A stretch of 51,404 nt of DNA, taken from positions 1-51,404 of the forward strand of contig JAFTPR010000003.1 in assembly GCA_017463145.1 (NCBI GenBank). Direction: 5' to 3'. The notes under the pieces were generated by a model that saw nothing but the letters and a program-made list of their open reading frames with translations, had not been told where the DNA came from and ran no database searches. The stretch is from Clostridia bacterium. Its GTDB lineage: Bacteria; Bacillota; Clostridia; Christensenellales; Borkfalkiaceae. Positions 23,150 through 31,200 of the stretch are shown here, piece after piece. The number at the start of each line of letters is the position of its first letter. The stretch's first letter is position 1. The position numbers and the translations under genes are program-made.

Positions 23150-24584
23150 TTCGCTGACAAAGAGAAAGGAAGAATTTATTCCCTTGGAGGGGAATAACGT
23201 GAAAATGTACGCTTGCGGTATCACCGTGTCGGGCGAGGCGCATATCGGGCACGGATATCAAGCGCTCATTTACGACATTATGCGGAAATATCTCAAAAAA
23301 TCGGGATATGCCGTCACCTATGCCCGCAATTATACGGACGTAGACGATAAAATTATCGCCAAGTCTGCCGAAACGGGTATTCCCGCGGACGAATATGCGA
23401 AAAAAATGATAGAGAACATCAACGCCATTATGGAAAAATTCGACGTGGACGACCCCGACGTATGGCTCAAAGCGACGGAAAATATCGAAAATATTATGGA
23501 TTTCATTTCCGCCTTGATAGAAAAGGGACACGCATATCCCACCAAGAACGGGGACGTGTATTTCGACGTGGAGAGTTTTAAGGGGTATGGCAAGCTGTCC
23601 AATCGCAACGTCGAGGATGCGCTTGACGGCGTACGTGTGGATAACGACGACGAGAAAAAGAATGCATACGATTTTGCGCTTTGGAAGAGTGCGAAGCCGG
23701 GCGAGATTTTCTGGGAATCGCCTTGGGGACAGGGCAGACCGGGCTGGCATATCGAGTGTTCGGCAATGAACCGCGCGGCGTTTGGGGAACAAATCGATAT
23801 TCACGGCGGCGGGCGCGACCTCATTTTCCCGCACCACGAAAACGAAATTGCGCAAACGGAAGCGTTGACGGGCAAGCAGTTCGTCAAATATTGGACGCAT
23901 AACGGGTTGATTAAGGTCAACGGGCAGAAGATGAGCAAATCGCTTGGGAATAGCTTGCTTCTTGCTGACCTGCTTGAAAAATATTCGGACGAGGCGATCA
24001 AGTTTGCCCTGCTCCAAACCAACTACCGCAACGATATCAATATCACGGACGATCTGTTCCCCGAAGCGGAAAAGCACCTGCGGGAATTTTACGCGCTTCT
24101 TGCCACCGTCGATACGGTAATGGAGCAGTTCCGTGGCAAGGAATTGACCATAGAGGGCGAGGATGCCGCAAGGGCGGAAGCTTGCGCAAAAAAGGTTGAC
24201 GACGAGTTTAACGCTTGTATGGACGACGATTTCAATACCGCGCTTGCGCTCTCCAATTTGTTTGGGTATTTCAAGGAAATGAAAAAGCTCCTTACCGCTT
24301 GCAAGACGGGCGAGTTGATCGTTGCGCTTGCGTATGCGGTGCAAATTCGCAAAACGTATTCGCTTTTGGGCTTGTTCAAAAAGAGCGCAAAGGAATACCT
24401 TGCGTGGTACGACGAAAAGAACGTTTCCGCTATCCCCGCAGAGGTGGATGCGATTGCAAAGGAACGCTTTGCGGCGCGCCAAAACCGCGATTGGGCGAAG
24501 AGTGACGAGCTTAGGGATAAGCTTGCTGCCCTCGGGTATTCCGTTAAGGACAGTAAAACGGGTTACGAGCTTATCAAGAATTAA
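23136..24584 (+). CDS. cysS: cysteine-tRNA ligase
   Basis: A 482-aa class I synthetase. CGITVSGEAHIGHG carries the first zinc Cys and HIGH. YARNYTDVDDKIIAKS, GRPGWHIECSAMN (zinc Cys), DIHGGGRDLIFPHHENEIAQTEA (zinc His and Glu) and the KMSKS loop (GQKMSKSLGN) are intact. A DALR-type helical domain and a C-terminal anticodon part (QNRDWAKSDELRDKLAALGY) complete it. The start is ATG 23136 with SD AAAAGGAG inside the end of cysE; the longer frame upstream is basic noise from overlap. The T-box upstream senses the tRNA this enzyme charges. Confidence 0.97.
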   Translation: MKIYNSLTKRKEEFIPLEGNNVKMYACGITVSGEAHIGHGYQALIYDIMRKYLKKSGYAVTYARNYTDVDDKIIAKSAETGIPADEYAKKMIENINAIMEKFDVDDPDVWLKATENIENIMDFISALIEKGHAYPTKNGDVYFDVESFKGYGKLSNRNVEDALDGVRVDNDDEKKNAYDFALWKSAKPGEIFWESPWGQGRPGWHIECSAMNRAAFGEQIDIHGGGRDLIFPHHENEIAQTEALTGKQFVKYWTHNGLIKVNGQKMSKSLGNSLLLADLLEKYSDEAIKFALLQTNYRNDINITDDLFPEAEKHLREFYALLATVDTVMEQFRGKELTIEGEDAARAEACAKKVDDEFNACMDDDFNTALALSNLFGYFKEMKKLLTACKTGELIVALAYAVQIRKTYSLLGLFKKSAKEYLAWYDEKNVSAIPAEVDAIAKERFAARQNRDWAKSDELRDKLAALGYSVKDSKTGYELIKN

Positions 24585-24596
24585 GGAGCACAAAAT

Positions 24597-25547
24597 ATGG
24601 GTGCGTTGGAAACTATGCTTCGGAACGTAATCGTGTTCGTGTTGCTTGCCGTTCCGGGCGTAATTTTGGTAAAAACGAAAATTTTGGAGGGCGGACAATC
24701 GGGCGTCTTATCTAAGGTGCTTTTGTACGTGGGTATGCCCTTTCTGATTTTGAATAGCACGTTGGACGTGTCGTTCGGCGGGGATTTGTTAAAGGTTGTA
24801 TTGCTGGCGGCGGCGATAGGCATAGGGTATACGTTTTTGTGTATCTTTTTGTCCAAGCCCGTTACGGCAATGGAAAAGGACGAAAAGACCCGTGGTATTA
24901 TGCGATTTTGCGCCGTGTTCGGGAATAACGGGTTCTTGGGGATTCCGCTTACAATGGCGGTGTTTCCCGATAGACCGCTCGTACTGACGTTCGTTATTAT
25001 CGTCAATATTATCAACAACGCCGTGATGTATACCGTGGGCGTGTTTATGATCTCCGGGGATAAATCGACCGTCAGCGTGAAAAAGGCGTTGCTTAACCCC
25101 GTTTTGATTGCGTTTATTATCGGACTTATTTTAAATCTTGTCGGCGTACAAAAATACGTGCCCGAAATTTCTACGTACGCGGGGTATTTGGGTAGTGTCG
25201 TCACGCCGCTGTCTATGCTGATTTTGGGTATGAAGTTGGGTGGGGTCAAACTTTTGCCTATGTTTACTTCTTGGAAGACGTATTTTGTTTCGGCGCTTAA
25301 ATTGATTGTCGTACCCACGCTTGCCGTGGCGTTGGCGTTCGCGCTCAAAGGCGCGTTTGCGTTTGGGGAAGATTTGGTGCTCGGCTCGTTCGTGGCGTTC
25401 GCTATGCCCACCGCGGCGCTTGCCACAACCTTTTCGGATAGCTACGGCGGGGACGTCGAACATGCCGTATCTTTTACGCTCGGTACAACGATACTCTCCG
25501 TGGTATGCATACCGCTTTTATATTGGGTTGTTACGCTGTTGCTTTGA
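24597..25547 (+). CDS. AEC-family permease (auxin efflux carrier type)
   Basis: A 316-aa integral membrane protein with about ten TM segments in two halves. Family features are VLLAVPGVILVKTKILEGGQSGVLSKVLLYVGMPFLI, FGNNGFLGIPL, NPVLIAFIIGLIL, TPLSMLILGMKLG and the end TTFSDSYGGDVEHA. AEC proteins export or import organic acids or amino-acid-like compounds; substrate not readable. It follows cysS by 12 nt with SD AAGGAG and no terminator between, so the tRNA-Cys T-box should control it too. That suggests a sulfur or amino-acid related substrate (inference). Confidence 0.88.
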   Translation: MGALETMLRNVIVFVLLAVPGVILVKTKILEGGQSGVLSKVLLYVGMPFLILNSTLDVSFGGDLLKVVLLAAAIGIGYTFLCIFLSKPVTAMEKDEKTRGIMRFCAVFGNNGFLGIPLTMAVFPDRPLVLTFVIIVNIINNAVMYTVGVFMISGDKSTVSVKKALLNPVLIAFIIGLILNLVGVQKYVPEISTYAGYLGSVVTPLSMLILGMKLGGVKLLPMFTSWKTYFVSALKLIVVPTLAVALAFALKGAFAFGEDLVLGSFVAFAMPTAALATTFSDSYGGDVEHAVSFTLGTTILSVVCIPLLYWVVTLLL

Positions 25548-25586
25548 CGAAAAAACGCCTTTTTTTCACAATTTACGCGCGTTTAC

Positions 25587-25615
25587 TTGACAAAACGTTG
25601 CGACGCATATATAAT
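25587..25615 (+). promoter_or_regulatory. sigma-A promoter of alaS
   Basis: TTGACA (25587-25592), 17-nt spacer, TATAAT (25610-25615). The leader is only ~25 nt, too short for a T-box. Confidence 0.8.
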
Positions 25616-25645
25616 GATAAAGAAACTAAAAAGTAGGTAATGATT

Positions 25646-27475
25646 ATGAAAACGTATACAGGACAAACCTTACGCGAAATGTATTTGAACTTTTTCAAGG
25701 ACAGAGGACATAAAGTAATTCCGTCCGCTTCCTTAATTCCCGAAAACGATCCCACCGTGCTGTTCACAACGGCGGGTATGCACCCGCTCGTGCCCTATTT
25801 GTTGGGCGAAAAACACCCTGCGGGCAAACGTCTTACCGACGTGCAAAAATGCGTGCGTACGGGCGATATCGACGACGTGGGCGACGAACGGCATTGTACG
25901 TTCTTCGAGATGCTTGGGAATTGGTCGCTCGGTGATTATTTTAAAGAGGAAATGATTCCTTGGAGCTACGAGTTTTTGACGGGCGAAAACTATCTTGGGA
26001 TTCCCTCGGATAAGCTCGCCGTTACCGTGTTCGGCGGCGACGAAACGCTTCCCCGTGACGACGAGGCGGCGGCGCTTTGGGAAAAGGCGGGGATTAAAAA
26101 GGAAAATATTTATTTTATGCCCCGTGAAAATAATTGGTGGGGTCCTGCGGGACTGACAGGTCCTTGCGGCACGGATACGGAAATGTTCGTTATCCGCAAA
26201 CCTAAGTGCTCGCCTACGTGTAATCCCGACTGTAATTGCGGCGCGTTCCTCGAAATTTGGAACGACGTATTTATGCGCTTCAATAAACAAGCGGACGGTT
26301 CGTTTACCGAGCTTTCGCAAAAAAACGTGGATACAGGTATGGGTTTAGAGCGCGCATTGTGCGTTTTGAATGGCAAATCGAGTGTGTATGAAACGGATAT
26401 CTTCGAGGGCGCAATTCAGGTCATTTCTCAGTTGACGGGAAAAACGTACGGCGAGGATGAGGAAACCACAAAGGCGTTCCGTGTCTTGCTTGACCATTCC
26501 CGTACGGCGACGTTTATGCTCGGCGACGAAAAAGGTATCGTGCCGTCCAACACCGACCAAGGCTATATTCTGCGCCGTATCATTCGCCGCGCCGTTCGCT
26601 TCGGGCGCAAAATCGATTTGCCCGAGGGCAGTCTTGCCAAAATCTCCGAAGCGTTTATTGCCTACTATGAAAACGTATATCCCGAGCTTGGTATGAACCG
26701 CGCGAAGATTGCCGAGGAGCTGAATAAGGAAGAAACCAAGTTCAATAAGACCTTGCAACAGGGCTTGAAAGAGTTTGAAAAGTGTGTGAACGGTATCGAG
26801 CGTAAGAATGCGTTTATGTCCCAAAAAGACCCTGCTTACGTGCCTGAAAAGGTAATCGGCGGCAAACAGGCGTTCCATTTGTACGATACGTACGGATTCC
26901 CCGTAGAGATTACGGCGGAAATGGCAAAAGAACGCGGCTTAGACGTGGATATGGCGGGCTATACCGCGGCATTCGAGGAACACCAAAGCAAGAGTAAAGC
27001 GGGTAGCGAACAGAAATTCGCTTGCGGGCTTGCCGACCATAAGGAAACGACGACCCGTTTGCATACGGCAACGCACTTGCTTCACGCCGCGCTGAAAAAG
27101 GTACTCTCTCCCGACGTCAATCAAAAAGGTTCGAATATCACGGAGGAAAGATTGCGTTTCGACTTTAACTTCCCCCGTCCTATGACTGCCGAGGAAATTA
27201 AGGCGGTGGAAGATACGGTCAATGAAGTAATCAAGGCGGATTTGCCCGTTGTGATGAAAGAAATTTCCTTGGAGGAAGCGAAAGAGGAGGGCTTTACGGG
27301 CTTGTTTGAAAGCAAATACGGCGAACGCGTGAAAACGTACACGATCGGCGATTTTTCCAAAGAAATCTGCGGCGGGCCGCACGCAGAGAAAACGGGCGAG
27401 CTGGGGCATTTCAAAATTGCCAAAGAACAAAGCTCGGCAAGCGGCATACGCCGTATCAAGGCTATATTAGAGTAA
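25646..27475 (+). CDS. alaS: alanine-tRNA ligase, short form without C-Ala domain
   Basis: A 609-aa class II synthetase. The catalytic domain (TGQTLREMYLNFFKDRGHKVIPSASLIPENDPTVLFTTAGMHPLVPYL; GWTNAGM-equivalent region; WNDVFMRFN), the tRNA-recognition helices and the editing domain are present. Editing residues are HTATH (H473, H477) and CGGPH (C575, H579), with Pro where most enzymes have Thr. The frame ends at TOGETHER-type SAD end ASGIRRIKAILE, so the ~250-aa oligomerisation/DHHA1 (C-Ala) part of the usual ~875-aa protein is absent. ATG 25646 is preferred over 25640 on SD spacing. A short AlaRS class exists in some Firmicutes. Confidence 0.94.
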   Translation: MKTYTGQTLREMYLNFFKDRGHKVIPSASLIPENDPTVLFTTAGMHPLVPYLLGEKHPAGKRLTDVQKCVRTGDIDDVGDERHCTFFEMLGNWSLGDYFKEEMIPWSYEFLTGENYLGIPSDKLAVTVFGGDETLPRDDEAAALWEKAGIKKENIYFMPRENNWWGPAGLTGPCGTDTEMFVIRKPKCSPTCNPDCNCGAFLEIWNDVFMRFNKQADGSFTELSQKNVDTGMGLERALCVLNGKSSVYETDIFEGAIQVISQLTGKTYGEDEETTKAFRVLLDHSRTATFMLGDEKGIVPSNTDQGYILRRIIRRAVRFGRKIDLPEGSLAKISEAFIAYYENVYPELGMNRAKIAEELNKEETKFNKTLQQGLKEFEKCVNGIERKNAFMSQKDPAYVPEKVIGGKQAFHLYDTYGFPVEITAEMAKERGLDVDMAGYTAAFEEHQSKSKAGSEQKFACGLADHKETTTRLHTATHLLHAALKKVLSPDVNQKGSNITEERLRFDFNFPRPMTAEEIKAVEDTVNEVIKADLPVVMKEISLEEAKEEGFTGLFESKYGERVKTYTIGDFSKEICGGPHAEKTGELGHFKIAKEQSSASGIRRIKAILE

Positions 27476-27482
27476 TGAAAAC

Positions 27483-27516
27483 AGCCCGCTACGCATTTGC
27501 GCGGCGGGCGTTTTTT
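27483..27516 (+). terminator. intrinsic terminator after alaS
   Basis: GCCCGC and GCGGGC arms (with extra CGC pairing) and six Ts, 7 nt after the alaS stop and 3 nt before the SD of the next gene, so the latter must rely on read-through or a promoter inside alaS. Confidence 0.8.
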
Positions 27517-27529
27517 CAAGGAGGCATAT

Positions 27530-27898
27530 ATGAACGAGGTGCAATCGGCGGAAACGGTGAAAAAATTGACCGCTCCCTTTTTAGAAAAAGGTTTTACGTT
27601 TGAATATACCTATCAAAAGGGCGGGGATAGCTCTTGTGTATATATCTACCGTTTTAAAAAAGGAAAAAACTTTTTTGATTGGCGGGAAACTTCGGGCACG
27701 TACGAAATTCATCTCGTTATTTGCGTAAATGGGGAATTTCGTTTTCCGAATATCTATGCCGAATATGCGCAAAAGACCCGCAAATTTCGTTTCAAACACC
27801 TGTTTAAAAAGGCAACCGTTGAGGAAAAACGCGCATTTTTCGCAGAGTTGTTGACAGACAAGCTTTCTTCCTCCGACTTTTACGGTATTAAAGTGTAA
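27530..27898 (+). CDS. small uncharacterised protein
   Basis: A 122-aa soluble alpha/beta protein, unrecognised. Visible blocks: TVKKLTAPFLEKGFTFEYTYQKGGDSSCVYIYRFKKGKNFFDWRETSG, then EIHLVICVNGEFRFPNIYAEYAQKTRKFRFKHLF, then a helical end. No signal peptide, TM segment or catalytic motif. Start ATG 27530 is clear from SD AAGGAGG. It sits between two terminators, with that of alaS immediately upstream, so its transcription is unclear. Codon use and GC resemble the neighbours, so recent transfer is not indicated. Confidence 0.75.
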   Translation: MNEVQSAETVKKLTAPFLEKGFTFEYTYQKGGDSSCVYIYRFKKGKNFFDWRETSGTYEIHLVICVNGEFRFPNIYAEYAQKTRKFRFKHLFKKATVEEKRAFFAELLTDKLSSSDFYGIKV

Positions 27899-27927
27899 AT
27901 AAACCCGCTCGCAGAGCGGGTTTTTCA
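27899..27927. terminator. bidirectional terminator
   Basis: AAACCCGCT and AGCGGGTTT arms with a CGCAG loop and T-tracts on both strands, between convergent genes ending at 27898 and 27929. Confidence 0.9.
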
Positions 27928-27928
27928 T

Positions 27929-28483
27929 TTAGTTTTCCAAGTGAAGAAAATTCCGTAAAGATTTTATCGAATACAGTACGGAAAAAAGAGCGGTTGCAAG
28001 GACAATGCCGAAAACGCCTTGTAAGACATTGCCGATAAGCGTCGCTATGCCGCCTGCTAAGCCGTATAAAACACATTCGTACGCAAAGTAGCCAAGTATC
28101 ATTACCGCTTCGCCGAGTATACCCGAAAGAATACGGGGCAGAAAATCGAGGCGCTCTTTTTGTATGTATTTTTTTAAAAATGCGCATACCGTGTATGCAA
28201 CGAGTGCATCTAAACCCTTGATGAGAAAGGTCGCGGGAGCGTATAAGGCATAGCCTGCTACGATATCCGCAAGCGCGCTTCCCGTCGCTGCCGCGATAGC
28301 TCCGTATAAAGGACCTAAAAACCACGCAGATAGCAGAACGAACACGTCGCCTGCGTTGAAATACCCGAAAGGCAGAGGGATTTGTATAACGAGCGTACCC
28401 ACAAGGCACAACGCCGCAAATAGGGCGGTAAACGCAAGTCGTTTTCCGCGGGAGTGGCTGTATAAGGATATTGCAGACTTCAT
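27929..28483 (-). CDS. ECF transporter S component (substrate unassigned)
   Basis: A 184-aa membrane protein with six TM segments. LAFTALFAALCLVGTLVIQIP, FGYFNAGDVFVLLSAWFLGPLYGAIAAATGSALADIVAGYALYAPATFLIKGLDALVAY is the signature of vitamin-binding S components of energy-coupling-factor importers. No riboswitch is visible in the short leader, so the vitamin cannot be named from context. Promoter on the minus strand: TTGACT-17-TATACT near 28513-28541. The SD is weak (CAGGTG). It needs the shared EcfA/EcfA'/EcfT module encoded elsewhere. Confidence 0.88.
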   Translation of the reverse strand: MKSAISLYSHSRGKRLAFTALFAALCLVGTLVIQIPLPFGYFNAGDVFVLLSAWFLGPLYGAIAAATGSALADIVAGYALYAPATFLIKGLDALVAYTVCAFLKKYIQKERLDFLPRILSGILGEAVMILGYFAYECVLYGLAGGIATLIGNVLQGVFGIVLATALFSVLYSIKSLRNFLHLEN

Positions 28484-28566
28484 AATAACGCACCTGAAAG
28501 ATTTTTCTTACAGTATACGCTTTTTAATTGACGAAGTCAAGTATTTTGCAAAAAAAACGGTATTTT

Positions 28567-29550
28567 TTATACGGCGCGGGGTTTGATACATTCGCCTGTT
28601 GCCGCGCTTTGGAAGATAACAAAGTATCCGCCGCTGCCTTTAAATGGGGAAGCGGGAACGTACGCGCATACGTCCTTGATTTCTTCGGGCGGCGCGTCTT
28701 TGTTTTCCGCATACAGCGCATAGCAAACGTATTTCGCTTTATTCCCGTCGAATACTACGCCTACGAGGTATTCGGGTTTATCTTTATTGCCTTTTACGCG
28801 CACCCAATCGCTGCAAGAAAACGCGCCCTTTAACGTGTCGTCGCGGGGGTGGGCGTTGAAAAGCTCCTCGATTTCCGCTTTTACCGATTGGTAGTAGCCG
28901 TCGCTGTCCGTCGTAAACGCGTGGAGTACGCTTGCACCATTCTCATTTTTCGAAGTGTCAGCCCCTGTTTTTTCTCTTTCGCCCGTATCTGCGCTTTGAG
29001 TACGTGCATTGCCGACAGCTTCCGATACGCCGACTTGTTCATTTTTCTCCTCCTCGTAGTAGTTGTCCTTCGCCAGCCCCTCGTCGTCGTAGCTTTCGGA
29101 GAACTCCGCTTCCTCTATTTCTTCCGCGTATTCGGGCGCGGCAGTTGCCACCGTTTCTTCTCTGTTTTGAGGAAAGATAGGGGGCAGGGTTGCGTTTAAG
29201 ATGCTTTTCCAATCGTAAGAACCGTTCCCGTTGATGCCGTAGGCAATCGGTACGATCTCTGTTTTGACGTAGCAAATAATAGCGCAAAATCCGTAGGAAA
29301 CGTCGAGGTCGGTGAGAATATTAAATAGGCTTTTGCCGCGAAGCGCCAACATTTCCGTTTTGCCTTTTCCGTCGCTGAGCAGACAATAATATTCCCCCGA
29401 AGCAAGGGGCGCGAAGTTGATAATCGATACTTCCACGGCAAGATTTTTGCCGTATTGCTCTACCTTGATTAAGCCTGATAAGGCTTTCCCGTCGCCTGAA
29501 AAGCCTTGCTTTACCTGCCGTAAGATACACATTTTTTTTACGTAATTCAT
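28567..29550 (-). CDS. uncharacterised two-domain protein with acidic linker
   Basis: A 327-aa protein, no TM segment or signal peptide. Residues 1-~125 form a beta-rich domain (LSGLIKVEQYGKNLAVEVSIINFAPLASGEYYCLLSDGKGKTEMLAL). ~130-205 is a low-complexity acidic linker rich in Glu, Ser, Asp and Ala. ~215-327 is a second compact domain (DGYYQSVKAEIEELFNAHPRDDTLKGAFSCSDWVRVKGNKDKPEYLVGVVFDG ... KYVCYALYAE ... SGGYFVIFQSAATGECI). SD CGGAGG on the minus strand fixes the start. I do not recognise the family. It stands alone between ECF and VanZ-like genes. Confidence 0.75.
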   Translation of the reverse strand: MNYVKKMCILRQVKQGFSGDGKALSGLIKVEQYGKNLAVEVSIINFAPLASGEYYCLLSDGKGKTEMLALRGKSLFNILTDLDVSYGFCAIICYVKTEIVPIAYGINGNGSYDWKSILNATLPPIFPQNREETVATAAPEYAEEIEEAEFSESYDDEGLAKDNYYEEEKNEQVGVSEAVGNARTQSADTGEREKTGADTSKNENGASVLHAFTTDSDGYYQSVKAEIEELFNAHPRDDTLKGAFSCSDWVRVKGNKDKPEYLVGVVFDGNKAKYVCYALYAENKDAPPEEIKDVCAYVPASPFKGSGGYFVIFQSAATGECIKPRAV

Positions 29551-29663
29551 AACCGCCTCCGTATTCTATCATACTACGTTGCTTGGGGCGAAAAATGTAT
29601 GCCTTTGTCGTTTTTTGGGGGCTTGGGGAGAAAATTTATTCCGTATATTTGCTTGTGAAAAGG

Positions 29664-29692
29664 TTGACCTTACTTGCGTTTTGGAGTATAAT
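29664..29692 (+). promoter_or_regulatory. sigma-A promoter predicting a leaderless vanZ-like mRNA
   Basis: TTGACC (29664-29669), 17-nt spacer, TATAAT (29687-29692), 6 nt, then ATG at 29699. The expected +1 is the A of ATG and no SD is present. Confidence 0.75.
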
Positions 29693-29698
29693 GATACT

Positions 29699-30223
29699 AT
29701 GGAAAAAAGAACAGATAAAAAAAGAACGTTTTTCCGCATACTGCTGACCGTGCTGTGCGTATGCGTATATGCGTTTATATTCTATAATTCCGCGCAGACG
29801 GAAGCGGCCTCCGCCTCGCAGAGCGGGGCGGTGACAGATGCCGTGCAAGACGTTGCGGGGGTGGTTGCGCCCGAATCTTCCGTGGCGACAGCCACGGGCA
29901 AAGCGTATGAGGAGCTGCATAGCATCATTCGCACGATTGCGCATTTTGCGGAATTTGCTCTGCTTGGGGCGTTGCTTATTTGGTGTTGTTTCTCGTATAC
30001 GGACAGAGCGTTTTTCTTCATTATTCCGTTGGCAATGATACTCGTCACGCCGCTTGCGGACGAAACGATACAGCTTTTTGCAAGCGGGCGCGTGGCGGAC
30101 GTAAAGGACGTATTGACGGATATTGCGGGCGGGTATTTAGGCGCGTTGTTCGCAACGTTTACAATATGGATAGGTTTACTTATAAAAAACGCCAAACGGG
30201 GCATACATTATAAACGGAGATGA
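29699..30223 (+). CDS. VanZ-like family membrane protein
   Basis: A 174-aa membrane protein: basic N-terminus, a first helix (ILLTVLCVCVYAFIFYNSAQ), an external loop, then the VanZ core (RTIAHFAEFALLGALLIW, PLADETIQLFASGRVADVKDVLTDIAGGYLGALFA). The HF.EF, DE.IQ and GR..D..DV..D..G patterns are the family hallmark. VanZ of the glycopeptide operon gives low-level teicoplanin resistance, but most homologues have no known role. There are no van resistance genes beside it. The start at 29699 is chosen because the promoter ends 6 nt upstream; the longer frame from 29579 spans the promoter. It overlaps or abuts the DUF368 gene. Confidence 0.9.
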   Translation: MEKRTDKKRTFFRILLTVLCVCVYAFIFYNSAQTEAASASQSGAVTDAVQDVAGVVAPESSVATATGKAYEELHSIIRTIAHFAEFALLGALLIWCCFSYTDRAFFFIIPLAMILVTPLADETIQLFASGRVADVKDVLTDIAGGYLGALFATFTIWIGLLIKNAKRGIHYKRR

Positions 30224-30225
30224 CT

Positions 30226-31200
30226 ATGGAACGGGATAATTTAGAGATTGCATTGATCAAATACAACAAAAAAACCTGGTGCAAAAGCGCGGTGCTCGGT
30301 TTCTTTATCGGGCTTGCAGTCATTGTACCGGGGATAAGCGGTTCGACGGTGGCGATTATTTTTAAGCTGTACGATCAGTTTTTGTATGCGCTTGGCAATC
30401 TGTTCAAGCAATTCAAAAAGTGCTTTGCTTTTTTATTGCCCATTGGTTTGGGATTGCTTCTTGGCGTCGTGCTTGGTTTTATTGCCGTTAAACAGCTTTT
30501 AAATATCATTCCTTTTGCAATCGTAGGGCTGTTTGCGGGATTGATGAGCGGGGCATTCCCTGCCGTTGCGGACGAGTTGAAAGGCGCAAAAATGAATGCA
30601 AAGCGGATAGCGCTCTTTGCGCTCGGTCTTTTTATCCCCGTTGCCCTCGGCTGTTTTTCTGCCGTGGCGACGGTCAACGCAAGTGAAAAGGTCGCCGACG
30701 TGTTTGCAAACGTACAATGGTATCATCCCGTTTTGGCGGTACTGATCGGCGGGCTTTGCGGTTTGACGCAAATCGTTCCCGGACTTTCCGCAAGCGCGCT
30801 GTTGATGGCGGTGGGCTGGTTTAACAGCGTAGTGGCTTCCGTAAGTATGACCTATTGGAAAGCGAACCCGCAAATATTTTTTGTGTATATCGGGTTGGGC
30901 GTTGGATTTATCGGCGCGATTCTCGCTTTCTCGAAGTTGCTTACCGTGCTGTTCGCCAAAGCAAGGCACACTTCCTATTCTATGATTGTGGGACTTTCGC
31001 TTGGGTCTATTTTGTCTATGTTCTGCAACGGCGATATTGTCGAGGTCTACCTCTCGTGGGCAAATGGCGGGACTTCCGTGGCTTTGGATATCGTTCTCGG
31101 CGTATTGTTGTTTATCATAGGGCTTATCGGAGCGTATCTGCTTGTGCGCTATCAGCGCAAAAAGGACAAACAGCAGACAGCGGAAAATGAAGCTGTTTGA
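30226..31200 (+). CDS. DUF368 family protein, probable undecaprenyl-phosphate translocase (PopT-like)
   Basis: A 324-aa membrane protein with eight to ten TM segments arranged as two similar halves. Each half has a conserved re-entrant-like motif: VIVPGISGSTVAIIFKLYD and QIVPGLSASALLMAVGWF. DUF368 proteins were shown to recycle undecaprenyl phosphate across the membrane in other Gram-positives (PopT). ATG 30226 has better SD spacing (CGGAG, 8 nt) than ATG 30220, which overlaps the vanZ stop. comF overlaps its 3' end by 14 nt. With VanZ and PAP2-type genes in the window, a cell-wall lipid-carrier role is reasonable. Confidence 0.88.
   Translation: MERDNLEIALIKYNKKTWCKSAVLGFFIGLAVIVPGISGSTVAIIFKLYDQFLYALGNLFKQFKKCFAFLLPIGLGLLLGVVLGFIAVKQLLNIIPFAIVGLFAGLMSGAFPAVADELKGAKMNAKRIALFALGLFIPVALGCFSAVATVNASEKVADVFANVQWYHPVLAVLIGGLCGLTQIVPGLSASALLMAVGWFNSVVASVSMTYWKANPQIFFVYIGLGVGFIGAILAFSKLLTVLFAKARHTSYSMIVGLSLGSILSMFCNGDIVEVYLSWANGGTSVALDIVLGVLLFIIGLIGAYLLVRYQRKKDKQQTAENEAV

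Noticed and set aside
23031..24698. 555-codon open frame antisense to cysS
   Set aside because: It lies wholly opposite cysS, has no SD or promoter and no family resemblance; it arises from the codon bias of cysS.
29699..30223. VanZ-like gene as evidence of glycopeptide resistance
   Set aside because: No vanHAX-type genes are present, and the Ddl in the window keeps the Tyr typical of D-Ala-D-Ala enzymes.
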